The position numbers were made by a program, and so were the translations under genes. 64,000 bases of DNA from Lotus japonicus (Eukaryota; Streptophyta; Magnoliopsida; Fabales; Fabaceae): the NCBI RefSeq assembly GCF_012489685.1, contig NC_080041.1, forward strand, positions 20,399,802-20,463,801, written 5' to 3'. Below the pieces are notes generated by a model. The model had not been told where the DNA came from. It was given only the letters and a program-made list of their open reading frames with translations, and ran no database searches. Positions 22,801 through 33,190 of this stretch are shown here, in pieces; the stretch's first letter is position 1; each line of letters starts with the position of its first letter.

Positions 22801-23989
22801 TTCCCAAGGGTCATGAAACAATTGGAGTAAAATGGGTATACAAGGCTAAGAAGAATGCTAAGGAAACTTGTATTAATAACTAACCAACACAAGCACTTGC
22901 AAAGAATCCAATGTTTCATGAGCGGAGCAAGCACATAGACACAAGATACCATTTTATAAGACAATGCATTGCTAGAAAGGAAGTGGAGCTCAACTATATC
23001 AGGAGACAAGATCAAATTTGCCAATATCTTCATGAAGGCAAGGCACTAAAATTTGAAGAGTTTCAAAGACTCAGAGCAAAGCTTGGTATGAAAAGGAAAA
23101 TTTCAAAGTAACGGGGAGAAATGATATTTATAATTTGAAATAGATAGTTCTAGATAGCTTCATGAGTGTTCTATGTAAAATCTAAATGAATAATACTTAA
23201 AGAGTTGGGTAGAAAAATCTGTAGTTGGTATTAAATTAAGAAGATCCTAGAAGAGAGTCTAGAGTTTTCCATTGTACCTATAAATACCCCCTTGTACGTG
23301 GCCGGTGGCGCTTGCAATCAGGCAAGTTTTAGTTCTCTCTTAGAAATCTCTTCACTTCCTCTAACAACTCAATGACAATGGGAGATGATAGCATGAAGCA
23401 AAATGACCAGAATTTCCCAATTTTCTTTCTGGGAAGATACTACCTAAAATCCTCTTTTTTCCCTGATCCAATATTTTTATAACAAAAATTGTAAAAGGTA
23501 AGGGGGGAAAAAACCATGCAAATCATGTGGTAATTACTCTTACCAGATAAATCCAGCATGTTAAACATCACTGGGTAATTTCCAATACTTCTGACCATTG
23601 TAATAGCAGCCCATACATGTTGATAATCCTCCCTTGAAGTCCTAATGATACACACATTAGTGATTGGATTCACATACTTAACTGCACACACACACAAACA
23701 AATACATAAACCATGAATCATGAAAATCATCAAATAAGAGAAATTTCATCAGATATCAACAAGACAAGAAGAATTAGCAGCAAACTTGTTACTAGTTTTT
23801 AGTTTACTCACCCTGCAATGATCCCAGTGATGAAGCCAAACCACACTCCCCAAAATTCACCAAGATGCTATCTTTGATAGCTTTTGTGACATTAAACTGG
23901 GTAATTATAACTGGGTCACCCCCCACTTGATCGTTATTAGGGTTCGCAAAAACCTCCATCACCATGTATCGATTTTTGAACGCCACCAT
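19863..23989 (-). CDS. POP5: POP5, RNase P / RNase MRP protein subunit, three exons
   Basis: Exon 1 is 23989-23812, exon 2 is 23681-23544 and exon 3 is 20011-19863. All introns are GT-AG with phase 1 joins and the product is 154 residues, close to the about 150 expected for plant Pop5. It starts MVAFKNRYMVMEV, then DPVIITQFNV, KDSILVNFGE and GLASSLGSL. Exon 2 reads VKYVNPIT, CIIRTSRE and WAAITMVRSIG; exon 3 reads AALKCEESKFEQYKL. These are Rpp14/Pop5-family hallmarks. Pop5 works in the nucleus and nucleolus in tRNA 5' maturation and rRNA processing, with the RNase P/MRP RNA and partner Pop/Rpp proteins. Intron 2 is 3532 nt because a copia element (20787-23366) sits inside it in the opposite orientation. 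A second AG (TTTACAG) just inside exon 3 would give an immediate stop, which fixes the acceptor at TTCAG. No breaks are seen in the coding exons. Confidence 0.93.
20787..21032 (+). repeat. 5' LTR of the intronic copia element
   Basis: Starts TGTTATTTATAATTTG and ends CCTCTAACA. Contains a TATA-like CTATAAATA at about 20950 and a CCCCCTTGTA stretch shared with the 3' LTR. Confidence 0.95.
21095..23111 (+). pseudogene. remnant copia gag-pol, multiply broken
   Basis: From the leader ATG (21095) the frame reads MASNGYTRFQFP, a gag start, then breaks. Further pieces are gag FEKVAYATSSKEA (about 21330) and ADYFSRVKKI (about 21480), protease-adjacent YLDNGAS (about 21595), the pre-integrase CEGCLLG (about 22050), integrase DLGGEFNS and VAEGKNRTILNMARCMLK (22270-22440), the start of reverse transcriptase GVKWVYKAKKNA (about 22830) and the RNase H end KHIDTRYHFIR (about 22930). 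Stops and frame changes separate them. The reverse transcriptase core between about 22870 and 22915 is missing. Confidence 0.88.
23122..23366 (+). repeat. 3' LTR of the intronic copia element
   Basis: Starts TGATATTTATAATTTG directly after the purine tract and ends CCTCTAACA before the ACTCA duplication. Same layout as the 5' LTR with scattered differences. Confidence 0.95.
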
Positions 23990-24844
23990 GATTTTTTACC
24001 CCAAAAACGCAAAATCGAAAATTCAAATTCTCAGATCGAAATTCAGCGGTATATATAAGCTATGCTATGATTAATTTTGTTGTATATGGTTAGATCACCA
24101 TGGATGGAGGTGGAGGTAGCAGCTACGAAGAAAGAGAAAAACCCTAGAATGATGAGGTCCGATTAAGAGAAACGGGTCGGAGTCGGGTCATGGGTTTATG
24201 CCCAAATTTTGATTGGAGAAGAGTTTACAGTACAGCCTTCTTTATCTCTCCTCCTTATCCGGTTCGCTTTGGAAGAATTTGAAGATTGATAAAAAAAAAA
24301 GAAAGAATTTGAAGATATTTTAAATAGTTTGTAAATAAATTAATTAAAAAAAGTATTATCATGAGAGAAGCTTATAGTATTATATTTTCCTCTTATTTCA
24401 AAACTTACACTTTCTTTTTTAAGAGATAAAAAATAATATATATATATATATATATAGTATTTTAGTTCATTTTAATAATTTTTTTTTGAAAGATAGTTCA
24501 TTTTAATATAAATATGCTTCTTAGGATATTTTTTTCTTTATTTATAAGTTCTAAGCTTGAATTATCCACACTTTGAAAATGAAATTATACTTTCGATAAA
24601 GTTTAAAATCGATGATAGATAAAATGGCTCTTTAGTGATTGTTGGGTTGAAATATCTCTAAATACCAATAAGTCTCAGATTTAAATATGACATATAATAA
24701 AAAAAGTCCTTAAAATAAACATTAAACATTTAATTTCTTTCTAAAAAATGGAAATCAATATCAATGAGTTTTTGGTGTAGCAATATTAATAACTCTAAGT
24801 TGACTTAAAACATATTAAAGTGTTCAAGATTAATAAATGAGTAA
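23990..24844. other. POP5 upstream region, then AT-rich spacer
   Basis: The first roughly 280 bases upstream of the POP5 start are less AT-rich and must hold its 5' UTR and promoter. No clear TATA box was chosen. From about 24290 the sequence is AT-rich with poly(A) and (TA)n runs and nothing coding. Confidence 0.5.
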
Positions 24845-25015
24845 TGATGTATACATACCTCTTTATTTATACACTTTATTTCCACTTATTTTTATCTTTA
24901 TTTCTATCATCTTATCATTTATCACATCTTATACTTTTTCTCTTATTTTTTCTTTACTTTCTAACTATCTCATCCTCCACCTCTTTCCACCTCATTTAGA
25001 GGTGTGAACAAATAA
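24845..25015. mobile_element. MITE, CACACCTC family, copy 1
   Basis: Terminal inverted repeats TGATGTATACATACCTC (left) and GAGGTGTGAACAAATAA (right) enclose a pyrimidine-rich interior of about 170 bp. TAA on the left and TTA on the right abut the ends. Two other copies lie at 31731-31897 and 63503-63676. No coding capacity. Confidence 0.75.
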
Positions 25016-25018
25016 TTA

Positions 25019-25518
25019 TTGATAATAAATAATAACATTGATAATTATAGCTTATAAAGAAAAGAAAAATATCTTTAGAAGATATGGTCAAGGTCAATTG
25101 AACTATTAAATGATTTATTATATTAAAGTTAATATATTTTCTTTCAGAAAGAAATTCTTTCAAAAAAATATTAAAGTAATATATTTCTTTAAAAAATAAT
25201 ATATATATTTATTCATCTTTTATGAGAAGGGAAAATAATTTATTCATTTTTTAATTAACTTTTTTTGTCTCTGTAAAAAAAAATTGTGAAATGAATTATT
25301 TTTGGTAAAGTTGATGGGTTGAGAGAGAACGTTGGAGTCAGATCCGATAGTTAATCCAAAATTGATGGAGAAGTTGACACTTGGTATGACCCGACCCGAT
25401 TATAACATGTTTTGCATTTGGGTTACAATTTACCCGAAATTTAACATGCATTTTGTTTTGTCCTATCTTGGTGTGTGTGTGTCCCACAAGTGCACAGTGT
25501 CCAATAGTGTCTGGTTTT
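25019..25518. other. AT-rich spacer and promoter flank
   Basis: AT-rich up to about 25310, then a more balanced stretch leading into the TATA box of the next gene. No coding sequence was seen. Confidence 0.5.
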
Positions 25519-25527
25519 CTATAAATA
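25519..25527 (+). promoter_or_regulatory. TATA box of the small Cys/His-rich protein gene
   Basis: CTATAAATA lies about 30 bp before a plausible transcript start and a GA-rich leader (GAGAGAGAGAG near 25590). The leader exon would run to a GTGAGT donor at 25707, with the acceptor TTGCAG at 26509-26514 restarting just upstream of the coding exon. Confidence 0.65.
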
Positions 25528-26575
25528 CATGAACCCATCGTGATTCATTCCTTGCTCAGTTTTGTTAGGTTTGCTTAGGTTCTCAAGAGAGAGAGAGAGT
25601 TGAAGGCTTTTTTGTTGTTTATTGGTGATTTTGTTGTTGTTTCTCTTTCCTTATTTTGTAGGTACTGAAGAGCAGGACTTTGCACCTTGACTTTGTTGAA
25701 GAGCATGTGAGTTCATTTTCTTTAGGTCCACTTGTTATTATCATCTTCTTTTCATTCAAGTATCTTTGTATAAAGACACTTTTTCCTTTTTTTTGTAATT
25801 TATTGATTACAATTATATATTATTCATGTTTTTTTTTGTCTAAAATTGTGGGGTTGGAATGAGTATACCAGTGTGATGGGAATGAGGATGATTAATTTTG
25901 AGGGGGTGTATCTGCAGATATTTATTCCTATCACATGCTTATTCTAGGTTTTTTTAATGAAGGATGACTTATTAATTTTGTAAATTGCATGTGTTAATGA
26001 TGATGCTGTATTTTGTTTTGGAAATCTTAGCTGCCCTTTGTTTAGATCTGCTTCCTGTGGATATGTGTTTGTCTCTAGAATAAATATGGTTTGTCTTGTC
26101 AGCATGGGAGAGACAGAAAGATGGAATATGTGTGATTTGTTTATGCTTTTGTGAATTAGATTTTTCATGAGAACCCATTTGGCATTTGCTCATCTCAACT
26201 GCAAAATTTTACTTTTGGTTATGGTTGTCATAAGCTTGTTAGATTTTCTTCTGTTACTTAAATGGAATAAGATCTAATGTATGGAAGCCGTTTTCTCATT
26301 TAACTCTCGTGTTAGAACCTTCTTCTGAAAGGGAATGATTAGTAATCGAGGATGGTGGAATTAGATTATTGCTTCCAAACAATGTTAAATGTAATTAGTT
26401 TAAAAGATAAGGTTGGTTGTAGAAGTGTTTAAGTCTTTATACCTCTTTAGAGCCAAGAAGGTCAATTTCTGTTGAATTTGACTGAAATCTGTGTTGTTGT
26501 GGTGGGTCTTGCAGACAATTCAGGCTAGGTCTTTGAAGTTGGAGAGTATTAGATTGGGATCTTAGAACTGAGGAA

Positions 26576-27013
26576 ATGGAGGTATATGGAAAATCTGTGG
26601 TTGAAGCTCCTTCAAATGTTATTTATCTGTCAAGTATTTTGGGTCAGGATGGTCCAATTCCTGTTCACAAATGCAACTGGAAATGCGAAAATGAACGTGT
26701 TTGTGGAAACATGTTTCGCTGCAAGATAACAGGGCTGACTCACATCTGTGATAAAAACTGTAACCAGAGAATTGTGTATGATAACCACAGCTCTCTTTGC
26801 CTGGCAAGTGGTCAAATGTTCCCCCTCACGCTGGTGGAGGAGCAAGCGGTGAGAGGTGTTCGCAGAAAGCTTGACGCGGAGAATTCACCCGTTGATAACG
26901 GTGGTTGTAAGCGTAGAAGGGATGCACAATTTCATCCTTCTCCGTTCGAGAGGTCTTTCTCTGCTGTCAGTCCTATCTGCAGCCAAGTTGGAGATGGCAT
27001 GGATCTGAACTAG
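26576..27013 (+). CDS. small conserved plant Cys/His-rich protein (SKIP31 C-terminus-like)
   Basis: A single coding exon gives 145 residues, preceded by a 5' UTR intron (25707-26514). A Cys-rich block spans roughly residues 30-75: HKCNWKCENERVCGNMF, CKITGLTHICDKNCNQR and YDNHSSLCLASGQ. It is followed by FPLTLVEEQAVRGVRRK and a KRRRDAQF basic stretch that may be a nuclear signal. The spacing of Cys and His suggests metal binding. I recall the same block in small plant proteins and near the C-terminus of F-box protein SKIP31, but this protein has no F-box and its function is unknown. The ATG at 26576 is the first one in the exon. The frame is intact. Confidence 0.82.
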   Translation: MEVYGKSVVEAPSNVIYLSSILGQDGPIPVHKCNWKCENERVCGNMFRCKITGLTHICDKNCNQRIVYDNHSSLCLASGQMFPLTLVEEQAVRGVRRKLDAENSPVDNGGCKRRRDAQFHPSPFERSFSAVSPICSQVGDGMDLN

Positions 27014-27680
27014 ATGTCTATTATATAACTGAAAAGACTTTTTATCATTTTTCATGTTCTGTTGAAGTTTTTTTTATCTTTTTTCTATCAGCTGAGTATC
27101 TATAACAGAACTTGAACTATTATGAGTTACTTATTGGTGGACTTGATGTGTCCCCATATGATGTAGGAAGTACTTATGTTTCTAGCAATAATGGAATGTA
27201 GCATTTAAATTAACTTGAGTGTTGAATGGGGCTTTGACCTTTGGGCAGTTTCTTGTTAACCTTATTGAGCATCTCACTGCTATGGCTTACTACAGGATGT
27301 GTGTATGAGCAATGTGCTCACTTTTTTCTGATAGTGTGTCGCAAAGTAGCCATATTTTAGTATTAGCATACTTATTGCTAATGTCTTGAGTTAGCATTCT
27401 TTCAATAGCAAGCAATTTTGAATCTTGCCCTATTGATAAATTTATTTAGGGTTATGTTGATAAACTTGATGTAAGACCAGGTTCTCACCACTCTCAGTTC
27501 TTCATTTGAAGAATTTTGGTATTTTATTTGTTGAAGACTAAATTGTGTTTTGCTTTTTAACTCTTCCCATTTCTGTTACAGGCTCAAGGGTGATGATCTA
27601 GTTCACATTTTCACATATGTTAATCACTTTTCAATTACTTTTTGTTTGTGATTTGATTGAGGTTAATGTAACTTGTGCAG
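27014..27680 (+). other. 3' UTR and downstream spacer, no gene
   Basis: T-rich sequence after the stop. Splice-like sites (TTACAG near 27580) occur but no coding exon could be supported. Confidence 0.4.
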
Positions 27681-27812
27681 GTTCTGAAGTATGCTTGCAA
27701 GGAGCATTCAAAGAATTTATGTTGCAATGCTGAATATTTTTTTATGATATTGAATTGCTTTATGTTATGCCATGAAATATTGATAATTGTCTTATTTTCT
27801 TATTGGCACAGG

Positions 27813-27887
27813 CATTGCAACTTTTGCTTGAATCTCTGTCTTTGCTGAAGTCTGGAGAAGCAGAAAGCAATGGGGGTGATAAATAGT
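27813..27887 (+). pseudogene. isolated terminal-exon-like frame
   Basis: After GGCACAG an in-frame piece reads ALQLLLESLSLLKSGEAES, then NGGDK and a TAG at about 27885-27887. A second exon-like piece after TTGTGCAG (about 27681) precedes it. This looks like the C-terminal exon of an unidentified gene, perhaps a duplicated or captured fragment, since no upstream coding exons join to it. Confidence 0.35.
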
Positions 27888-28120
27888 TAAAAGACTAAGC
27901 GGGTGATCCTGAAATCATTGGATTTCAAAAGAACTGAGGCAAGAACAGTTATGATTTGATGCTCTTCAGAAATGATACAAACATGAATGTGGAAAGCAAT
28001 GGGGGTGATAAATAGTTAAAAGACTAAGCGGGTGATCCTGAAATCATTGGATTTCAAAAGAACTGAGGCAAGAACAGTTATGATTTGATGCTCTTCAGAA
28101 ATGATACAAACATGAATGTG
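27863..28120. repeat. perfect 129-bp tandem duplication
   Basis: 27863-27991 and 27992-28120 are identical over 129 bp by eye and followed by a further 6 bases (GAAAGC) of the next unit. The unit starts inside the exon-like frame, includes its stop codon and the following bases. Identity implies a very recent event or an assembly artefact. Confidence 0.93.
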
Positions 28121-28179
28121 GAAAGCTGAAGAAGAAGGGATGCCTAATCTTGAATATTGATTTACTTTGAAATTTCAGA

Positions 28180-28336
28180 CCTCATGAACCTGCCATGTGT
28201 GTGACTGAGGTCTCGAGTTCAAGTCCTAGAAACAACCTCTTATGTAAAGAACAGGGTAAGGTTTACGATAGACCAAGTGGTCGGACCCTTCCCTAGACCT
28301 CGCACATAGCGTGGGCTTATTCTGCTTGAGGTTCCA
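28180..28336 (+). mobile_element. tRNA-derived SINE
   Basis: A box-B-like GAGTTCAAGTCC (about 28214-28225) is followed by a segment with AACAGGGTAAGG and GTGGTCGGACCCTTCCC, a conserved core seen in plant SINE families of the Au/TS type. The box A region is diverged and target duplications were not established. Confidence 0.7.
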
Positions 28337-28339
28337 CTT

Positions 28340-29618
28340 AGTACTCTATTTCTTGCACACACTGAGGTGGCATTGAGCAAATAGAGAGAGGCCTTACTAG
28401 GATACTGTAATCATCTTCCATCTGTCATACCTGCATATTATTTCTCTTATAATTGTGTGGAAGGATAGAAAGTAAATTCTCCAAATTGCCTTGTTCATGA
28501 TTTATGTTGTAGACTTGTGGTTTCTACTTCTAATAGTATGTCACAAGCACATGTAATAAGCAGAACAACTCTGATTCTGATATTTGTGAAAGCTAGAGCT
28601 TTGTAAAATATTTTTCATTTTCTAACATTTGACATCCTTGTCTCATACATTATGCTAATGGCATACGGTTCCAATTCCCAACCAATGAAATTTGGAACTA
28701 TTCAGGTAGCTATACTAATAGTGGTTTATTTTTTTTTTGGGTTTTTAAATGATGCCAATTACTTTGCCTGCTTTTTACTCGACTGTACCCTGAAAAATAG
28801 GTTTGAAATCTTGATTGAGTTTGCTTTGAAATTTTCAAGCCTTTCCAACCTCTTAGGGAGAATTTTATACTCTAATATAGAATTAAAAAAAAAATTGTTG
28901 AGGAACTGTTTCTTTATTTTTTTTTACAGAACTCAATATTTTCAATTATTAGTATTACATGAAGTTGTTCAAACTGAAAAAGAAAAAAAAAATCAAAACC
29001 AAACTTCTACCAGCTTTAGACCAGAAGTTTGTACTTTGTTATGTGGTTAGGTGGAGTTGATAATCATTAGTTGTAGCCTTGTAGGAGGTCAAATATATTG
29101 TTGAAAAGTTATTCTGTCTCGTGTGAAAAGGTTCGATAGTTGCTATATGTCAATGTTCTGAAATCTGAAGTACTATAGAAGTTTCCCTGCCCTCTAACGT
29201 ATTACCTAGTCAACATTCTTCTGTCTGTGATTTGAGGAATCATAGGTCACTTCTTTATAGGATCATCCTATGCAATCTGTGATGGAAATTCATGATTCTC
29301 TGATCAGGTGTTTCAGATAGATTTCCTTATTTGTACAATTTCCCATGAAATAGCAAAAGGCAAAGAATTGCTTCTTGATTAGGCCATCCAAAACAAAAGA
29401 AATACTAAACCCAAAAAGGTAGTACTGTGGCTGACAATTTCATTAAAGCAAAGTAACGTTTTTGGTTTTCTAATGCCAAAGAAACTCTCATCACAAGACA
29501 TGGCACTGAAATCCTTAAATTACAAATATATGGAGGATTTCCCATTTATGATTCATTAATTTCCTCTAGCTCCAACCCAATAACACAACCAATAATACCA
29601 ACAAGAATCATAGAAAAA
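28340..29618. other. intergenic, upstream of the thaumatin-like gene
   Basis: No gene or repeat with recognisable ends. The final 100 bases hold the 5' UTR of the next gene; no TATA box was assigned. Confidence 0.5.
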
Positions 29619-31208
29619 ATGCTAAGAGTAGTATCATGGAAATTACCCCTTTTCCTTCTAATTCTTTTGACTTTCTCATCTTGCACTTTCTCTTCCATTT
29701 TCACCATAACCAACAACTGCCCTGATACTATATGGCCAGGCACACTCTCCGGCGCTGGCACGCCACCACTCTCATCGACCGGATTCCGGCTGGAATCAGG
29801 CCAGATTGCCAAACTGACAAGTGTTCCGGGGTGGTCCGGTAGGATATGGGCAAGGACCGGCTGCTCATTTGATGCAACAGGGATTGGCAAATGCCTAACA
29901 GGTGATTGTGGTGGAAGGCTGGAATGTGATGGAAGTGGTGCAGCTCCCCCTACCTCCTTGTTTGAGATTACACTTGGTCAAGGTGATATACAAGATTACT
30001 ATGATGTCAGCATGGTGGATGGCTACAATCTGCCACTGCTTGTTCAACCAAGAGGTGTTTATGGAAGTGGTGCTTGTAATGCCACAGGTTGTGTCACTGA
30101 TATAAATAGAGGTAAGTTTTCATTTAAAATGAAACTATAAATTCTAACATAGTTCATTAGGTCCAATAATTAGATATGGTTAAAACATTTTATGTCTATA
30201 TACATGTTATTCATTTTCATTTTTATCCTTACATTTTAGTGTTATAACTCCAAATGACAGATTTTGTAACAAAGTTAAGCACCAAATTAATAATGAGTTT
30301 CATTTTATGCATAACATCCAATTCATGTTTTAAGCATTGCATATGAGTGCATTAAAACTCCCGTTATATGCGCAGATCCGGAGAAGGGTCGACCATATAG
30401 TCTATTGTACACAACATTACCTTATTTTTTACATAAGAGGTTGTTTCCAATACTTGAATATGTGATCTCAGTCACATGGTAGTAACTTCTTATCGCTGCG
30501 CCAAAAAATTTGATTTTGCAGGTTGTCCAAAAGAACTTCAGGTTGTTGTTGGAGATGAATACCAAGGTGGTGTTGTTGGGTGTAAGAGTGCTTGTGAGGC
30601 ATTTGGATCGGATCAGTACTGTTGCAGTGGACAATTTGCCAACCCAACAACATGCCAACCCTCTTATTATTCCACCATTTTCAAGAAGGCTTGTCCAAGA
30701 GCTTATAGTTATGCATTTGATGATGGCACCAGCACTTTCACTTGCAAAGCCTATGAATATGACATTGTTTTCTGCCCCAACAGCAATAGGTACATATTTT
30801 CTCCATGAAATTGGGTCATTTTCCCATTCTCTTCCAATTTATACCATGTTTGGATCAACTTATTTTTCCTCAGAATCAATTCTGACATTCGGAAACTACT
30901 CACATAAACATCTCGTCATAATTGATTTTGGCTTTAAATTCAATTGTAGGAGAATTTTCAAATATGTACTTAATGTTAAATACTAGAAAACAACATTCTA
31001 ACACTCAATCCAACATTTTGCATTACAACAATTCAGGATTAAAAATGATGCATTTCCTCCACCTCCACCACCATCAATTAGATGGCCCAATCAGAAGATT
31101 CAGCAGGCCAGTTCTGCTTCAAATATTATCTTTCCCTTTCAAGTGACAATCTTTCTCTTGGTGGCCACCCTCTCTGTTTTGGCTGCAAAGACATGGCCAA
31201 TGATGTGA
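29619..31208 (+). CDS. thaumatin-like protein (PR-5 family) with predicted GPI-anchor tail, three exons
   Basis: Exon 1 is 29619-30111, exon 2 is 30522-30789 and exon 3 is 31037-31208 (GT-AG, phases 1 and 2), giving 310 residues. A signal peptide covers about residues 1-25 ([12 protein letters not shown]). The mature domain starts [15 protein letters not shown] and carries the family signature [10 protein letters not shown]. It has 16 cysteines, the count of the eight-disulfide large thaumatin-like proteins, and acidic-cleft candidates ([25 protein letters not shown]). Exon 3 adds a Pro-rich linker ([12 protein letters not shown]), a small-residue stretch (ASSASN) and a hydrophobic end ([14 protein letters not shown]), the layout of a GPI-anchor signal, so it is probably attached outside the plasma membrane. 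If exon 2 were read through instead, the protein would end NRYIFSP at 30808 without the anchor. Family members bind glucans or act in defence; the substrate is unknown here. Confidence 0.92.
30830..30975. repeat. MITE-like fragment in intron 2 of the thaumatin-like gene
   Basis: A CAGAATCAATTCTGA stretch and neighbouring AATTGATTTTGG motifs resemble interspersed legume repeats, and shorter relatives lie near 3560 and 4840. Ends were not defined. Confidence 0.3.
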
Positions 31209-31730
31209 AACAATGCCAGCAGAGAATCCCACAAGTGTTTCTTGGAAATTTTATAGAAGCAGTGAGCAGCGAAAATGAAACATGGTCCAAATAACCAAAT
31301 CGTGTAAACAAGAATATGAGAATCCTCTGAAGTAATTATTAAACACTTCGACCCATTTATTTGTCTTTGTGCTTTTCCTTGTTACATTTAGGTGGTTTAG
31401 TGATTAACCAACTATCCCAAATTCCGAATAGATTAAAGTTGTTGGACAAACTACATATTAAGAGCTATATATTATATTTTTAACATGTTCCTTTATACAA
31501 TAGTCTAGAGGCGCCTAATGTGCATAACTTTTTTTTTCCTAAGTTACACAATCTCATCATGACATGTTATCATATAGGTTCACAATCGATTACCCAATTG
31601 AAAAACCAAATGTTTTTCAGTTTTGGCCCACATTTATTCTAAATCCTTGAAAGACCCTAGAAACAAAGTTTTGTTTATTCGAAAAGAGGCCCATTCCCCT
31701 CTTTATATGACTGAAGATGTAAATGAGTTA
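31209..31730. other. 3' flank of the thaumatin-like gene, no other gene
   Basis: AT-rich sequence with short frames only. The 3' UTR must lie in the first few hundred bases. Confidence 0.5.
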
Positions 31731-31897
31731 TGATATATACACACCTCTTCACTTCTTTTCCACCTTCATTTCTATCTATTTCTCTTTTCTCTACCCATCA
31801 AATCACCTATCACATCTTTACTTTCTCTCACCTTTCTTCCTATCTCTCTCTTCCTCCACCTCTCCACACCTCAAAAATGTGAGGTGTGAATATATAA
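31731..31897. mobile_element. MITE, CACACCTC family, copy 2
   Basis: TGATATATACACACCTC at the left end and GAGGTGTGAATATATAA at the right end are inverted repeats. TTA flanks both sides (31728-31730, 31898-31900), a perfect 3-bp target duplication. The interior is pyrimidine-rich on the plus strand, as in copy 1. Confidence 0.85.
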
Positions 31898-31900
31898 TTA

Positions 31901-32794
31901 TTCGATGTAAAGAATTATTTTCATTTTAAATATTTTTAAATTTAAATTTAATTAAAACATGATAAATTGATTAATTCAAATTAAATGACTGGTGTCGGTG
32001 CATAATAATTAAATTCAATTATTATATGGATGCTGGGAAAGTTGCAATTGAGAATGTGTGTGGGGGGTTTATTGAACACGATTCATCGCTGTTGATCAAG
32101 GCTTCAAGCCAAGTGCTCTTGAGTTTGACCACTTCTATAGTGGTAATACTCGATATCGCACTACCAAGTACCAACCATAATATCTTCTTCAAACTTTATT
32201 TATTGAGGATGGCTTCATAGTTAATACTGATAAAATGGGATATTTTTTCATCACAAATATAATTGGACCGAAAGAGTAAACAACTAAGAAATTTTCACAT
32301 CAACAAAGTATCAAAAAATTCAAATACAACAAAAATAATTTTAGCATAAAATTTATTTTAATATATTCTGGGTGTTTTAATTGATTATGGCCACACATAA
32401 TTAAATAACAATTTTTCTGTCTTTAATATGTGGCTGGTCTGGGAGGCGTAAAATCTAAACCCCAGGCCGGCCTCATTGGTAGAGATTATAAAGCATCAAA
32501 CAAAAACCTGAGCAATTCCCATTATTTTATTCTATAACAAAAGCAACAAGAGCTTCACATGTTAGCATAAACCTGAATTAAGTCCGTATAGGACAAATTT
32601 TATGAGATTTTTTTAGGCATTTTTTTAAGGTAACTAAATGAGACTATATTGGGATTTTTATTCCTTAAATAGATTTATTTTTTAGTGCGAGTAGTTAGTC
32701 ATAAAGTCTGATGGGTATGGATACTAATATTCTTTTTTTTTTGAACAGATGGATACTAATATTCAATCCTACTAAGACCTAATTAAATAACATA
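31901..32794. other. AT-rich spacer with a possible degenerate RNase H fragment
   Basis: At about 32026-32110 a frame with DAGKVAIENVCGGFIEHD is faintly like the start of a plant LINE-type RNase H. It is too diverged to call. The rest holds nothing recognisable. Confidence 0.35.
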
Positions 32795-32822
32795 CTAGTT
32801 TTTAACCCGTGCCTTGCACGGG
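32795..32822 (-). mobile_element. Helitron 3' terminus (minus orientation)
   Basis: The minus strand reads CCGTGCAAGGCACGGG hairpin, TTAAAAA spacer and CTAG (32798-32795) followed by T. The stem GTGC...GCAC with flanking C/G pairs is well formed. The element body extends right and contains the RPA-like gene, whose stop is only about 370 bp from this end and on the same strand, the usual arrangement in plant Helitrons. Confidence 0.85.
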
Positions 32823-33190
32823 GAATTTAATTTTGGATTTTTTTTTGTTAATCAATTAATATCTTTTTTTAATTTATTCTATATAGGTATTTGGTTTATT
32901 TTTCATTTTTTACACGTTTGTGGTGTAGGTTATTGTTTTTGCAAAGTAATGTGTTTAAGGGTCGAAAGCACATTTAAATTGACGTATGCATGAAGATTTG
33001 CAAACATAAAACGATTTATTGAATATTTTAGTAACATGGTCAATATACGAAAAACAAATGTCAAAATGTTTGAAAGTTACCACCAAGGTCAATTTACCAA
33101 AAAAAACACATTGTCAACGTGGGTAAAGACATCAAAGTGAAAGTTTAGCACATAGGCTCTTTATTTGTAAACCATCTTGAGGAAATGCTA

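Larger units (their letters stand above)
20787..23366 (+). mobile_element. deleted Ty1/copia retrotransposon in POP5 intron 2
   Basis: The element is 2580 bp with LTRs at 20787-21032 and 23122-23366 (246 and 245 bp, TG...CA), a primer-binding site at 21036 (TGGTATCAAGAGC, initiator-tRNA-Met type) and a polypurine tract at about 23110-23121. Perfect 5-bp target duplications ACTCA lie at 20782-20786 and 23367-23371. The two LTRs differ by several substitutions and indels (for example around 20835-20850 against 23174-23185), so the insertion is not recent. Most of the reverse transcriptase is deleted, so it is non-autonomous. Confidence 0.95.
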
